A DNA stretch of 64,000 bases, from contig CAJTVQ010000004.1 of NCBI GenBank assembly GCA_910579935.1, forward strand, positions 62,001 to 126,000. The letters run 5' to 3'. Origin of the DNA: an uncultured Lachnospiraceae bacterium. Its GTDB lineage: Bacteria; Bacillota; Clostridia; Lachnospirales; Lachnospiraceae. This document shows, piece after piece, positions 45,060-53,005 of this stretch; positions within the stretch are counted from its first letter, which is position 1; each line of letters begins with the position of its first letter. The notes under the pieces were generated by a model. It was not told where the DNA came from. It saw nothing but the letters and a program-made list of their open reading frames with translations, and searched no databases. Both the position numbers and the translations under genes were made by a program.

Positions 45060-46925
45060 TTGAAAAAATTCTATTTTCCCAATCTTACCAAACGGCGCAG
45101 AGCCATATTATGCACGATCCTGTCCCTGCTTTTTCTCTCCGTCTTTGTATTCTTTTTTACCGGCAGAGATACCAGGGCTTTCCGGGATTTCTGCAGTAAT
45201 TTTTTCCTTTCCGAATTGGAGGGCAATACCCTGAATATGCATTATACTGTCGCATACCCTTCCAATTACGGTTTAGCTTCCTATTCCCCCGTCCTCCCTT
45301 CCTATTCACGGGAACGGCAGGAGAACTCCAGCCGGGAACTCGTCTCTTCCCTGAAGTTCCTGCACGGCCTGAACGAGCGAAAGCTAAACGACAGCGACTC
45401 CTATACATACCGGCTTCTGCTGTCTTATTTGGAAAACGAACAAGAGGGAATGGAGTTGTACTACTATTCCAATCCCCTTTCCCCATCCTCCGGCACACAA
45501 TCCCAGCTTCCCATTCTGTTAGCAGAATACACCTTCCGCTGCAAACAGGATGTTGAAGATTATCTGGAACTGCTGGACCAAACCGACACTTACTTTGAAG
45601 GTATTGCCAACTATCTGAAAGACCAGTCCGCCGAAGGTCTTTTCATGCCTGACTATTCCGTGGATAAAGTCATCCGGCAATGCGATACCATAATGGACGC
45701 CGCACTGCTGGAATCAGAAACCCATTTCCTCAATACCACCTTTGAAGACCGTCTTGACACACTGATGGATAAAGGACTCCTGACAGAAGAAGAGAAAGCG
45801 CGCTACCTGTCTGAAAATTCCCGCCTGCTGACAACGGTGATGCTTCCTGCCTATCAAAAACTGGGGGACGAACTCCTGCTTTTAAAAGGAAGCGGCACCA
45901 ACGAAAATGGCCTCTCCCACTACCCGGACGGCCAAAAATACTATTGCTATTTAATGCGTTCCAATACCGGCTCCTATCGGGATATCGAAGAAATTAAGAT
46001 GATGCTGTTCCGCGATTTTAACAGCAATCTGGAGGCTCTTTCTGCTCTTTTGCAGAAAAACCCGCATCTTACCGCGCTGCCGGATACCGAAACCTTTACA
46101 TACACAAAACCGGCGGATATGTTAAAAAATCTTCAACAGAAAATATCCGATGACTTCCCGGCCCTTACGGAAGTGACGCAGGGCGAAATGCCTGTCTGCA
46201 CCATAAAATTCATTTCCAAAAGCCTGGAAGATTATTGCAGCCCTGCCTTTTACCTGACGCCGCCCCTGGACGATATCCGTGAAAATGTCATCTATATTAA
46301 TCAGAAGGACAATCCGAAGGGCGTGGAGCTTTACACGACTCTGGCCCATGAAGGTTACCCCGGCCATTTATATCAGACCGTTTACAGCGAGCTTTACTCG
46401 CAAAAAACCAACGCGGCTCCCATTCGTTCCATACTGAATTACGGCGGCTATGTGGAAGGCTGGGCTATGTACGTGGAACTGAAATCCTATGACTATGCAA
46501 AAGTCCTCATGAAAGAAGAAATGCCGGATGCCGAAACACTATATGAAGTTTACAAACTGGACCGTCAGATCCAGCTCTGTCTGTACTCTCTGGCCGATAT
46601 CGCCATCCATTATGAAGGCGCCGGCTACAGCCAGATATACCAAATGTTTTCCTCCGTAGGCATATCCTCGCCTGCTGCCACCCGCTCCATCTACGAATAT
46701 ATTGTAGAAGAACCGACCACTTATCTGAAATACTATCTCGGCTATCTGGAAATACTGGACTTAAAAAAAGAAGCACGGCAGCTATGGGGAAACGCCTACA
46801 GCGACTACCGTTTCCATAAATTTTATCTGGAGAACGGACCGGCAGATTTTACCAATCTGCATCTGCAGTTAAAAAAAGCAGCAGCCTTCGGCAATTTTGC
46901 CCTTGGCTGCTGTCTGCTGTCTTAG
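45060..46925 (+). CDS. DUF885-family zinc metallopeptidase, membrane-anchored
   Basis: A 621-residue predicted carboxypeptidase-like enzyme of the DUF885 family. A signal anchor lies at residues ~15-34 (AILCTILSLLFLSVFVFFFTG), so the catalytic part is outside the cell. The zinc motif HEGYPGHLYQ is at 430-439 (His430, Glu431, His436), and NYGGYVEGWAMYVE near 460 supplies the further Glu ligand. Start codon is TTG: no in-frame ATG precedes the signal anchor, and a stop lies nine codons upstream; the ribosome site is weak. It converges with the M3 peptidase gene, the two stops overlapping by four bases. Confidence 0.85.
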   Translation: MKKFYFPNLTKRRRAILCTILSLLFLSVFVFFFTGRDTRAFRDFCSNFFLSELEGNTLNMHYTVAYPSNYGLASYSPVLPSYSRERQENSSRELVSSLKFLHGLNERKLNDSDSYTYRLLLSYLENEQEGMELYYYSNPLSPSSGTQSQLPILLAEYTFRCKQDVEDYLELLDQTDTYFEGIANYLKDQSAEGLFMPDYSVDKVIRQCDTIMDAALLESETHFLNTTFEDRLDTLMDKGLLTEEEKARYLSENSRLLTTVMLPAYQKLGDELLLLKGSGTNENGLSHYPDGQKYYCYLMRSNTGSYRDIEEIKMMLFRDFNSNLEALSALLQKNPHLTALPDTETFTYTKPADMLKNLQQKISDDFPALTEVTQGEMPVCTIKFISKSLEDYCSPAFYLTPPLDDIRENVIYINQKDNPKGVELYTTLAHEGYPGHLYQTVYSELYSQKTNAAPIRSILNYGGYVEGWAMYVELKSYDYAKVLMKEEMPDAETLYEVYKLDRQIQLCLYSLADIAIHYEGAGYSQIYQMFSSVGISSPAATRSIYEYIVEEPTTYLKYYLGYLEILDLKKEARQLWGNAYSDYRFHKFYLENGPADFTNLHLQLKKAAAFGNFALGCCLLS

Positions 46926-48607
46926 CTTATTTTTTTATCCAGTTCCCCTACGATCTTCTGCAGGCATCCATCCTCAAACGGACTTTCGAGCCCCACCTCT
47001 TTCAGCATATCCGTAAAGAATCCCGAAGCAGAGAGCCGGCACAATTTCAGATAACTCTGCCATGCCTTATCGTAGTCCTCATCCATCATTACCTTATACT
47101 CAAATGCACAGGTCTGTGCGAGACAGTAATCAATATAATAGAACGGATAACGGTAAATATGATGCTGTTTCTGCCAGAATCCTCCATTTTCAAAATATGC
47201 ATCTCCTTCATAATCCATATGAGGCCGGTATACGCTTTCCAGTTTCATCCATTCCTGCCGTCTTTGCTCCGGCGTCAGCTCAGGATTGGCATATACGATA
47301 TGCTGGAACTCATCCACCATACAGCCATAAGGAATGAAGATGGCCGCGTCTTCCAGCTGCATGATCCGGTAGTCTTCCGCCCTGTCGCCGAAAAACAGTT
47401 CAAACCATTTTCCGGTAAAGAATTCCATGGACATAGAATGGATTTCGGCCGTTTCCATCGTAATATCCCAATGCTCCTGTATCGGGTCTTTCGCTGACAG
47501 ATATCCCTGGAATGCGTGCCCGCACTCATGGGTGATCACATCCACATCGCCGCTTGTTCCGTTGAAATTAGCAAAGATAAAAGGCGCCCCGTACTCCGGC
47601 AGCGAGGTCATGTATCCTCCCGCCTTCTTTGTTTTCCTGCCCAGCACATCGAACAGCTCATTCTCCATCATGAAATCAAAAAACTCTTTTGTCTCCGCAG
47701 ACATTTCCGAATACATCTTCTGTCCCGCACGTACAATTTCCTCCGGCGTACCTATGGGAGCAGGATTTCCGTTCTGGAAAAATACCGATTCGTCAATGTA
47801 GGACAGCTTGTCGAGCCCCAGGCGCCTGCGCCGTCTGTCATGCATCTTCTCCGCAAACGGAACAAAGTACTCCTTCACCTGCCTCCTGTAGTTTTCCACC
47901 ATGCCCTGATCATAGCAGTTGCGGTTCATCCGGTAATAACCCAGTTCGATATAGTTCTCATATCCCATCTGTCTGGCCTGCTCCGTCCGGTTCTTTACCA
48001 GCTTATCAAATATCTCATCCAGCTCCCCTGCCCATGATGCAAAAAATGCGCTGTACTTTTCATACGCCTTTTTCCTGACACTCCTGTCATTGCTTGTGAG
48101 GTACGGCCTTAACAGGGAAAGATTCAATGTATCACCCTCCCACTCAATCTTCGCACCTGCAATGATCTTGTCATATCTTGTCTTAAGGGCATTTTCCTCC
48201 TGCATAAGCGGAATCAGCTTCTCATCAAAGGACTTCAGTTCCAGCTCCATATTTTTGAATGCGACTTTTCCGATTTTACCTTCCAGATATTCTCTGTAAG
48301 GGGACTCATATAACGCCTTTTTATATTCCACCGTAAGATTCGCCAGCTTCGGCTCTATCTCATCATAGTACTCCTTTTCCCTGCCGTAAAATTCGTCCGC
48401 CGTATCAATGTCATAACGGATATGGGCAATGGTCATCATCGTGACCGTCTTATTACTCAGGGCATAATATTTCTTATGCACCTCAAATTGTTCTTCACCG
48501 CTCTTTGCCGCTTTAAACTCTTCAATAATTTTACGGTATTCCTTCTCTGCGTCCTCATACACCACCCTTTTATAAGGCAGGTCTTTAAACTTCATCATTT
48601 CAGCCAT
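46922..48607 (-). CDS. M3-family oligoendopeptidase (PepF type)
   Basis: A 561-residue cytoplasmic zinc peptidase that degrades short peptides. The zinc motif is HECGH at 360-364 in DVDVITHECGHAFQGYL, with the third ligand Glu in TMETAEIHSMSMEF. Other family marks: FDKLVKNRTEQARQMGYENYIELGYYRMNRNCYDQ and YPFYYIDYCLAQTCAFEY near the C-terminus. No signal peptide. AAAGGAGG precedes the ATG. It follows the MarR gene by two bases, so it is probably under that regulator. Confidence 0.92.
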   Translation of the reverse strand: MAEMMKFKDLPYKRVVYEDAEKEYRKIIEEFKAAKSGEEQFEVHKKYYALSNKTVTMMTIAHIRYDIDTADEFYGREKEYYDEIEPKLANLTVEYKKALYESPYREYLEGKIGKVAFKNMELELKSFDEKLIPLMQEENALKTRYDKIIAGAKIEWEGDTLNLSLLRPYLTSNDRSVRKKAYEKYSAFFASWAGELDEIFDKLVKNRTEQARQMGYENYIELGYYRMNRNCYDQGMVENYRRQVKEYFVPFAEKMHDRRRRRLGLDKLSYIDESVFFQNGNPAPIGTPEEIVRAGQKMYSEMSAETKEFFDFMMENELFDVLGRKTKKAGGYMTSLPEYGAPFIFANFNGTSGDVDVITHECGHAFQGYLSAKDPIQEHWDITMETAEIHSMSMEFFTGKWFELFFGDRAEDYRIMQLEDAAIFIPYGCMVDEFQHIVYANPELTPEQRRQEWMKLESVYRPHMDYEGDAYFENGGFWQKQHHIYRYPFYYIDYCLAQTCAFEYKVMMDEDYDKAWQSYLKLCRLSASGFFTDMLKEVGLESPFEDGCLQKIVGELDKKIS

Positions 48608-48609
48608 AT

Positions 48610-49071
48610 CTATTCCTCCTTTTTTAAGTTCCGTTTACTCTTTTCCCCAAAAAAATCATTCAGATCCTTCAACGCTTTTTCCAACACCCCTTTCTCACCA
48701 TCATTCAGCCGTGATACGATCGCCTCTATCATCTCTTCGTGGAATCTTTGGTGATGTGCATAGACCCGTTTCCCATGTCCCGACAAAGATACTAAAACGA
48801 CACGCCTGTCTTCTTCGCTCCTCACCCGTTCCACAAAACCCCGCTTCACCAGACTGTTTACCGATATGGTCAGGGTTCCCGTAGTAACTCCAAGTGCTTT
48901 GGCAACTGCCGTCATATTTTTAGGGCAGTCGATGCCGATCGCTTCGATGACATGCATGTCATTTGATGTAATATCCTTATATTCTTCCGTTTTTACCGCC
49001 TGTTCCTCGATACTGTTGATATTCCGGAACAGTTTTACCAATACTTCATTTAATCTTTGTCTTATCTCCAC
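48610..49071 (-). CDS. MarR-family transcriptional regulator
   Basis: A 153-residue winged-helix protein. The DNA-binding part is CPKNMTAVAKALGVTTGTLTISVNSLVKRGFVERVRSEEDRRVVLVSLSGHGK at residues ~50-105, flanked by the dimerisation helices. The start is GTG at 49071 with GGAG nine bases upstream; no ATG is available upstream in frame. First gene of a two-gene operon with the oligoendopeptidase. Its promoter is overlapped by TTGACGGT repeats that look like an autoregulatory site. Confidence 0.88.
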   Translation of the reverse strand: MEIRQRLNEVLVKLFRNINSIEEQAVKTEEYKDITSNDMHVIEAIGIDCPKNMTAVAKALGVTTGTLTISVNSLVKRGFVERVRSEEDRRVVLVSLSGHGKRVYAHHQRFHEEMIEAIVSRLNDGEKGVLEKALKDLNDFFGEKSKRNLKKEE

Positions 49072-49113
49072 GGTATCACACTCCGTATTCGTCTATTCTA
49101 TCCTTTCCTAATG

Positions 49114-49162
49114 TTGACGGTTATATGGAATAGTATACCATGTTTTTTATTTGACGGTCAAA
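49114..49162 (-). promoter_or_regulatory. marR promoter with overlapping palindromic operator
   Basis: On the minus strand TTGACC (49156-49161), an 18-bp spacer and TATACT (49132-49137). The -35 lies within the palindrome TTTGAC-G-GTCAAA (49150-49162), which also covers the end of the neighbouring gene. A second copy of TTGACGGT begins at 49114, so a repressor could bracket the promoter. Confidence 0.65.
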
Positions 49163-50337
49163 CTTTTTATACCGGTTAAAAAATCCTCGCGTCCCTTATC
49201 CGCTTCTATCACTTTATAAACTGCCTTTCTCCTCTCCAATCCCGATTTCCACTCATTTATATCAGCTGTTATCCCGTCTTTCTTTTTGATGTCTTCCATC
49301 ATTTCCATCAGCATATCATAATTTTCATTCGATTCTTCATCCAGGGCAATCCACCAGTTGGTTTCCGGATTGTTTTCATCCGCATAGCCGATGCCTCCGG
49401 CATGGGTATATAAAATCCCTGTTTCAGTCCGGTGGCACAGCCCTTCGATTTCCAGGGCCGCATAAAATTCCGCCATTTCATCGCTCTGTACCAGATTCGG
49501 ATACTCTCCCCTGTAAATCTGCACCAGACGTTCATAGGCAGCCATGTCCTCCCTGCTCCGGAACAGTATATGCGCAGACCTGCCCTTCATTCCGTCACGA
49601 ATCATGATTTCAATCCCCGTTTCCTCATTCGTCTCAAAAGAATACCCTGCCAGTATTCCCGCTTTCAGACTGTCTACACCGAAATACTGCGCCATCATGG
49701 ACACCAGCGTACTGTCCGCTTCCAAAATACTGCCCATCTGCTCATAGGCTCCGCCGGGTATGAGAAACATCCTGCCAGATGCCCTGTCCTGCCGCAGGCT
49801 GCACCCTTCCTCCGCAAATTTATATACCATGCCTGTTTTTTTATCCGTAATACTAAAAAGCCCGTCTCCTTCCGGCTGGATACTATAATATTCATTATCC
49901 AAAGCAACACGTTCTCCGCTGCCTATCTGACTGCTCAGTTCGCCGCCATGAAAAACTTTTCCTCTCTGCATCTTAATTCCGAGAAGTTCCTCCAGCATTT
50001 CTTCCGTAATGGAGTTATCCTTCTTTTTCTTTACAAGCAGCTCTGCATCTTCCTCTTCCGCACGGACACGCTCCTGCATATCATCAATGGCCCTGTCCAC
50101 GTTTTTCATCAGTTTATTCCACTGTTTATATGTAAACGAAGCCGCTCCTATGGGAATCGAAGGCTCAGTTTCCCCTTTGCGGACTTTTTCCACAATCTCT
50201 TCCTTCCGCTTTGCGATCGCGTCCATCCATTCATTGACGCCGTCTTCCTGCTCCGCACTGTCCGCTTTCCGTTTATTCCCGCCGTACTCATATCCTGCAC
50301 CGTAAGATGCGCCATATGTATCAGAAATTCCGTTCAT
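49147..50337 (-). CDS. Unrecognised 396-aa protein of the ECF sigma operon
   Basis: I do not recognise this protein. It has no signal peptide and no membrane segment. The N-terminus is Tyr/Gly-rich (MNGISDTYGASYGAGYEYGG), followed by a charged helical region (residues ~30-120, with EEEDAELLVKKKKDN) and a mixed globular part with many aromatic and acidic residues (YSIQPEGDGLFSITDKKTGMVYKF, LIPGGAYEQMGSILEADSTLVSMMAQYFGVDSLKAGILAGYSFE). The start at 50337 has GGAGG upstream and overlaps the preceding gene by 17 bases. Last gene of the four-gene sigma operon. The first residues share NGISD with the 199-aa protein at 51763. Confidence 0.75.
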   Translation of the reverse strand: MNGISDTYGASYGAGYEYGGNKRKADSAEQEDGVNEWMDAIAKRKEEIVEKVRKGETEPSIPIGAASFTYKQWNKLMKNVDRAIDDMQERVRAEEEDAELLVKKKKDNSITEEMLEELLGIKMQRGKVFHGGELSSQIGSGERVALDNEYYSIQPEGDGLFSITDKKTGMVYKFAEEGCSLRQDRASGRMFLIPGGAYEQMGSILEADSTLVSMMAQYFGVDSLKAGILAGYSFETNEETGIEIMIRDGMKGRSAHILFRSREDMAAYERLVQIYRGEYPNLVQSDEMAEFYAALEIEGLCHRTETGILYTHAGGIGYADENNPETNWWIALDEESNENYDMLMEMMEDIKKKDGITADINEWKSGLERRKAVYKVIEADKGREDFLTGIKSLTVK

Positions 50338-51763
50338 TCCGTTCCTCCTCCCTCTGTCCGGCCAATTCAGGAATCGGTCCGTACCATGCACCGGTTCCGC
50401 CGTCTTCCTCCTCGCCCAACAGCAGCGCCAGCTGCCAGTCCTTCAGTTTAAAGGTTCCTTCTTCTTCCCCATTCAGTCCATAGCCGTTAAAACCGCCGGC
50501 ATTCCCGTTTTCCTTCGCTGCTTTCTCTGCTGCTTCGGCACTGTCTGCATATTGCTGGTCATTGCTCTTGCCGATTCCGTCTTCCATTTCCTCGGCTTCT
50601 TTCTTCATCTCCTGAATTTTGGCGTCCATCTTTAAAGCCCTCAGGATTCTATTTATATCTTCTGGAGAAAACATACCGATGGCGCGTCCCAAAGAGCCTA
50701 TGCAGTCACGGTTGACCATCAGGCATCCTCCCTCGCTCAGGGGAATGCGGATGACATTATTCAGATTGCTCACATCTCCCAGGCACAGCCAGTTCTTTTC
50801 TTTATTTGTGGTAAAAATGACCCCGTTATATTCAATGACTCCATTTTCATCCGCAAGATAGGAATAAGGTCCCCCTTCCCCTTTCTTCGGCACGGCAGAC
50901 GGATACTTTTCCATTTCCGTTTCAAGCATTTCATCGCTCAATCCGAATTCATCGCGCAGAAGTTCTTTCATGGCCCCGCGCCGCCACGCAGCTTCTCTCT
51001 CCCATACTTTACTGCCTTCGGCAAACGCTCCCTCGACGCTGAGCTGACCGTCCGTTTCCTTAAACTTCGTTCCGTTCACCGTAAACCCTTTTGAAAGATT
51101 GATACCGGTCTGCGCCACAAGAGCCATTACATCCTGCGTCGTCTCATCTCCCAGCATGGAAACCGAGAGATTAAAGCATCCCCTGTTCGCGGTTTTCACG
51201 AATTCATTCATGGCATCCGCCATTTTTTCCGCATAGGCATCATCTTCCCGGCCGCCTTTTCCATAAGAATTTTTATCCACATAAACTCCGTCTTTCCCTA
51301 CTTCTATCTTATAACCGTTCTTCAGGGTAAATACATCCCCCGGCACGATCGAAGCGCTGTTCGTCTCCCGGTCATAACCTGTCTTTTCAGGAAACATATA
51401 ATCCCACGTACCGTTAAAGGTTCCCGGCAGGCAAAACGCTGCCATTTGCCGGAACACTTCCTGTTCTCCTACATATACAGCCGCTTCCAGCTCATTTTCC
51501 TTGACATAGGTAATCTCATATACGCCCACCTGACCATCCACCTGCTCATATCTGTCCCATCTGTTTCCGGTCTGGCCCTGCATCCTCAGAAATGTTTCCA
51601 GCAGGCTTTTCTGCTGCTTCTCAAAATCCGCCAGACGCACCTGGGATGTCTCTTCATTCAGGCTGTCCGCAATTGCTTCCCCGCCTTTATCCTTGGATGT
51701 GAATTTTCCCGTAGAAGCATTGTAATAATAAGTCTGTGTGTACCCGATTCCACTGATCGCCAT
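50321..51763 (-). CDS. Unrecognised 480-aa protein of the ECF sigma operon
   Basis: I do not recognise a function. The N-terminus MAISGIGYTQTYYYNASTGKF resembles in style that of the 396-aa neighbour. No signal peptide or membrane segment. Two similar-looking globular parts may exist: an N-terminal one around GVYEITYVKENELEAAVYVGEQEVFRQMAAFCLPGTFNGTWDYMFPEK, and a central one around FTLKNGYKIEVGKDGVYVDKN. The C-terminal region is helical and acidic (IQEMKKEAEEMEDGIGKSN, ADSAEAAEKAAKENGN) and ends FKLKDWQLALLLGEEEDGGTGAWYG. It starts on the stop codon of the 199-aa gene (TAATG) with GGGAGG upstream. Confidence 0.75.
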   Translation of the reverse strand: MAISGIGYTQTYYYNASTGKFTSKDKGGEAIADSLNEETSQVRLADFEKQQKSLLETFLRMQGQTGNRWDRYEQVDGQVGVYEITYVKENELEAAVYVGEQEVFRQMAAFCLPGTFNGTWDYMFPEKTGYDRETNSASIVPGDVFTLKNGYKIEVGKDGVYVDKNSYGKGGREDDAYAEKMADAMNEFVKTANRGCFNLSVSMLGDETTQDVMALVAQTGINLSKGFTVNGTKFKETDGQLSVEGAFAEGSKVWEREAAWRRGAMKELLRDEFGLSDEMLETEMEKYPSAVPKKGEGGPYSYLADENGVIEYNGVIFTTNKEKNWLCLGDVSNLNNVIRIPLSEGGCLMVNRDCIGSLGRAIGMFSPEDINRILRALKMDAKIQEMKKEAEEMEDGIGKSNDQQYADSAEAAEKAAKENGNAGGFNGYGLNGEEEGTFKLKDWQLALLLGEEEDGGTGAWYGPIPELAGQREEERNERNF

Positions 51764-52362
51764 TATATTTCCTCCCTGTCATACACCGCCGCGTAAGCGA
51801 TTCTTTCCATCACATTACGGCTGTCTTTCTGCAGCCCCGCCCCATTAAACAGGCAGGCTTTCATCGTTCCCTCTTCATCTTTCATTTCTACATAGATTCG
51901 GCAGCCGCCGGCACCGTCTCCGGCTTCATCCGCCTCCAGCTTCGCCTTCAGGGTATAACCTTCCAGCACATTGATTTCCACCTTGTCACATTCACTGTAG
52001 GAGAGTCTCCGGACTTCCACTTCCTTTACCTCTGCGGGTTCCCGGCCCCGCTCCACTCGGATACTGATTCCCTCGGCCTTATTGGCGCCGAAACCCGTAT
52101 CCTTATTGGAAATAGCACCGCAGTCCGGCCGTCTTGTATGATCCGGCCAGCCGCTTTCACTATTTATTTCCTGGACAGCCGCCTCTGCACGGTTCTCCGC
52201 ATTCATGCTCTTTTGCAGACTGTCCTGAAAACTCTCTTCCGCCACCTTGTTCCGGTCCGTTTTGCATATGCCTTCACCCTGGCCCTTCTGCCTTGTTTTT
52301 CCTGGCGCATCGCTGATACCGTTTATATTTGTCCTGTTTTTCCCTAATTCGTTAATCTGCAT
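51763..52362 (-). CDS. Unrecognised 199-aa protein after the ECF sigma gene
   Basis: I do not recognise it. The first ~100 residues are polar and look disordered (NGISDAPGKTRQKGQGEG, EESFQDSLQKSMNAENRAEAA). The last ~85 form a probable beta-rich domain (VEVRRLSYSECDKVEINVLEGYTLKAKLEADEAGDGAGGCRIYVEMKDEEGTMKACLFNGAGL). It has no membrane segment and no zinc-type anti-sigma motif, though its position right after a sigma gene is where an anti-sigma factor would be expected. The ATG at 52362 has AAGGTGG upstream; a GTG three codons earlier lacks room for one. Confidence 0.75.
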   Translation of the reverse strand: MQINELGKNRTNINGISDAPGKTRQKGQGEGICKTDRNKVAEESFQDSLQKSMNAENRAEAAVQEINSESGWPDHTRRPDCGAISNKDTGFGANKAEGISIRVERGREPAEVKEVEVRRLSYSECDKVEINVLEGYTLKAKLEADEAGDGAGGCRIYVEMKDEEGTMKACLFNGAGLQKDSRNVMERIAYAAVYDREEI

Positions 52363-52377
52363 CCCTGCCACCTTCTT

Positions 52378-52929
52378 TCAGATTTTATCCGTAAAATCTT
52401 TCTTTTCTTTTGGCTTCTTCTCTTCTCCGCCGAATAAAAGCCTCTCCTTCAACATCTGCCTGCCCCGTCTCAGCCTGGTCTTGACCGTTCCCTCCTCCAA
52501 TTCCATGATCCGGGCAATTTCCCGAACGGAATAATCTTCGTAATAAAAGAGGTATAGCGGATTCCTGTAAGCTGCCGACAGTTCCATTACCTGCCAAAGC
52601 ATATCATCCTCCTGAACAAACGGAAGACTGAAATGCTGCATCTCTTTTTCCGGCACTTCATCAAATCCTACGGTCCGCGAAAACCATGCGCTCTTCTGGA
52701 TGTCATAACAAATATTGATGACCACTCTGATAAACCAGTTTTTTTCATGATTTTCATCTGCAAATACCGGTTTTGACTTCAGATAACGGCAAAAAGCTTC
52801 CTGTACCACGTCTTCGGCATCTGCCTGGTTTTTCATATTGGAAAAAGCAATCCGGTACAATATATCCTTATACTTTGCAAACGGCTCCTCCGTTCCCTTT
52901 TCCTCATTTATCAGCATCTCACCAACCAT
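52378..52929 (-). CDS. ECF-type RNA polymerase sigma factor
   Basis: A 183-residue sigma-70 family protein of the extracytoplasmic function class. Region 2 is FAKYKDILYRIAFSNMKNQADAEDVVQEAFCRYLKSKP (residues ~17-54) continuing into NWFIRVVINICYDIQKS; region 4 is MELSAAYRNPLYLFYYEDYSVREIARIMELEEGTVKTRLRRGRQMLKERL (~115-165). No region 1 or 3. It heads a four-gene operon with spacings of 15, -1 and -17 bases. An ECF-type promoter at 52963-52990 suggests it drives its own expression. No gene with a recognisable anti-sigma domain adjoins it. Confidence 0.9.
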   Translation of the reverse strand: MVGEMLINEEKGTEEPFAKYKDILYRIAFSNMKNQADAEDVVQEAFCRYLKSKPVFADENHEKNWFIRVVINICYDIQKSAWFSRTVGFDEVPEKEMQHFSLPFVQEDDMLWQVMELSAAYRNPLYLFYYEDYSVREIARIMELEEGTVKTRLRRGRQMLKERLLFGGEEKKPKEKKDFTDKI

Positions 52930-52962
52930 GCCCTCTCATAGCTTTGAATCCTTTATATTAAT

Positions 52963-52990
52963 AATACGAATTATCTGCCGGAAAGGTTTC
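52963..52990 (-). promoter_or_regulatory. ECF-type promoter before the sigma gene
   Basis: On the minus strand GAAACC (52985-52990), a 16-bp spacer and CGTATT (52963-52968). This is the classical ECF layout (AAC-type -35, CGT-type -10) and lacks a sigma-A -35. It lies 34-61 bases before the sigma start, consistent with autoregulation. Confidence 0.65.
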
Positions 52991-53005
52991 AACCGGTTCA
53001 TAAAC

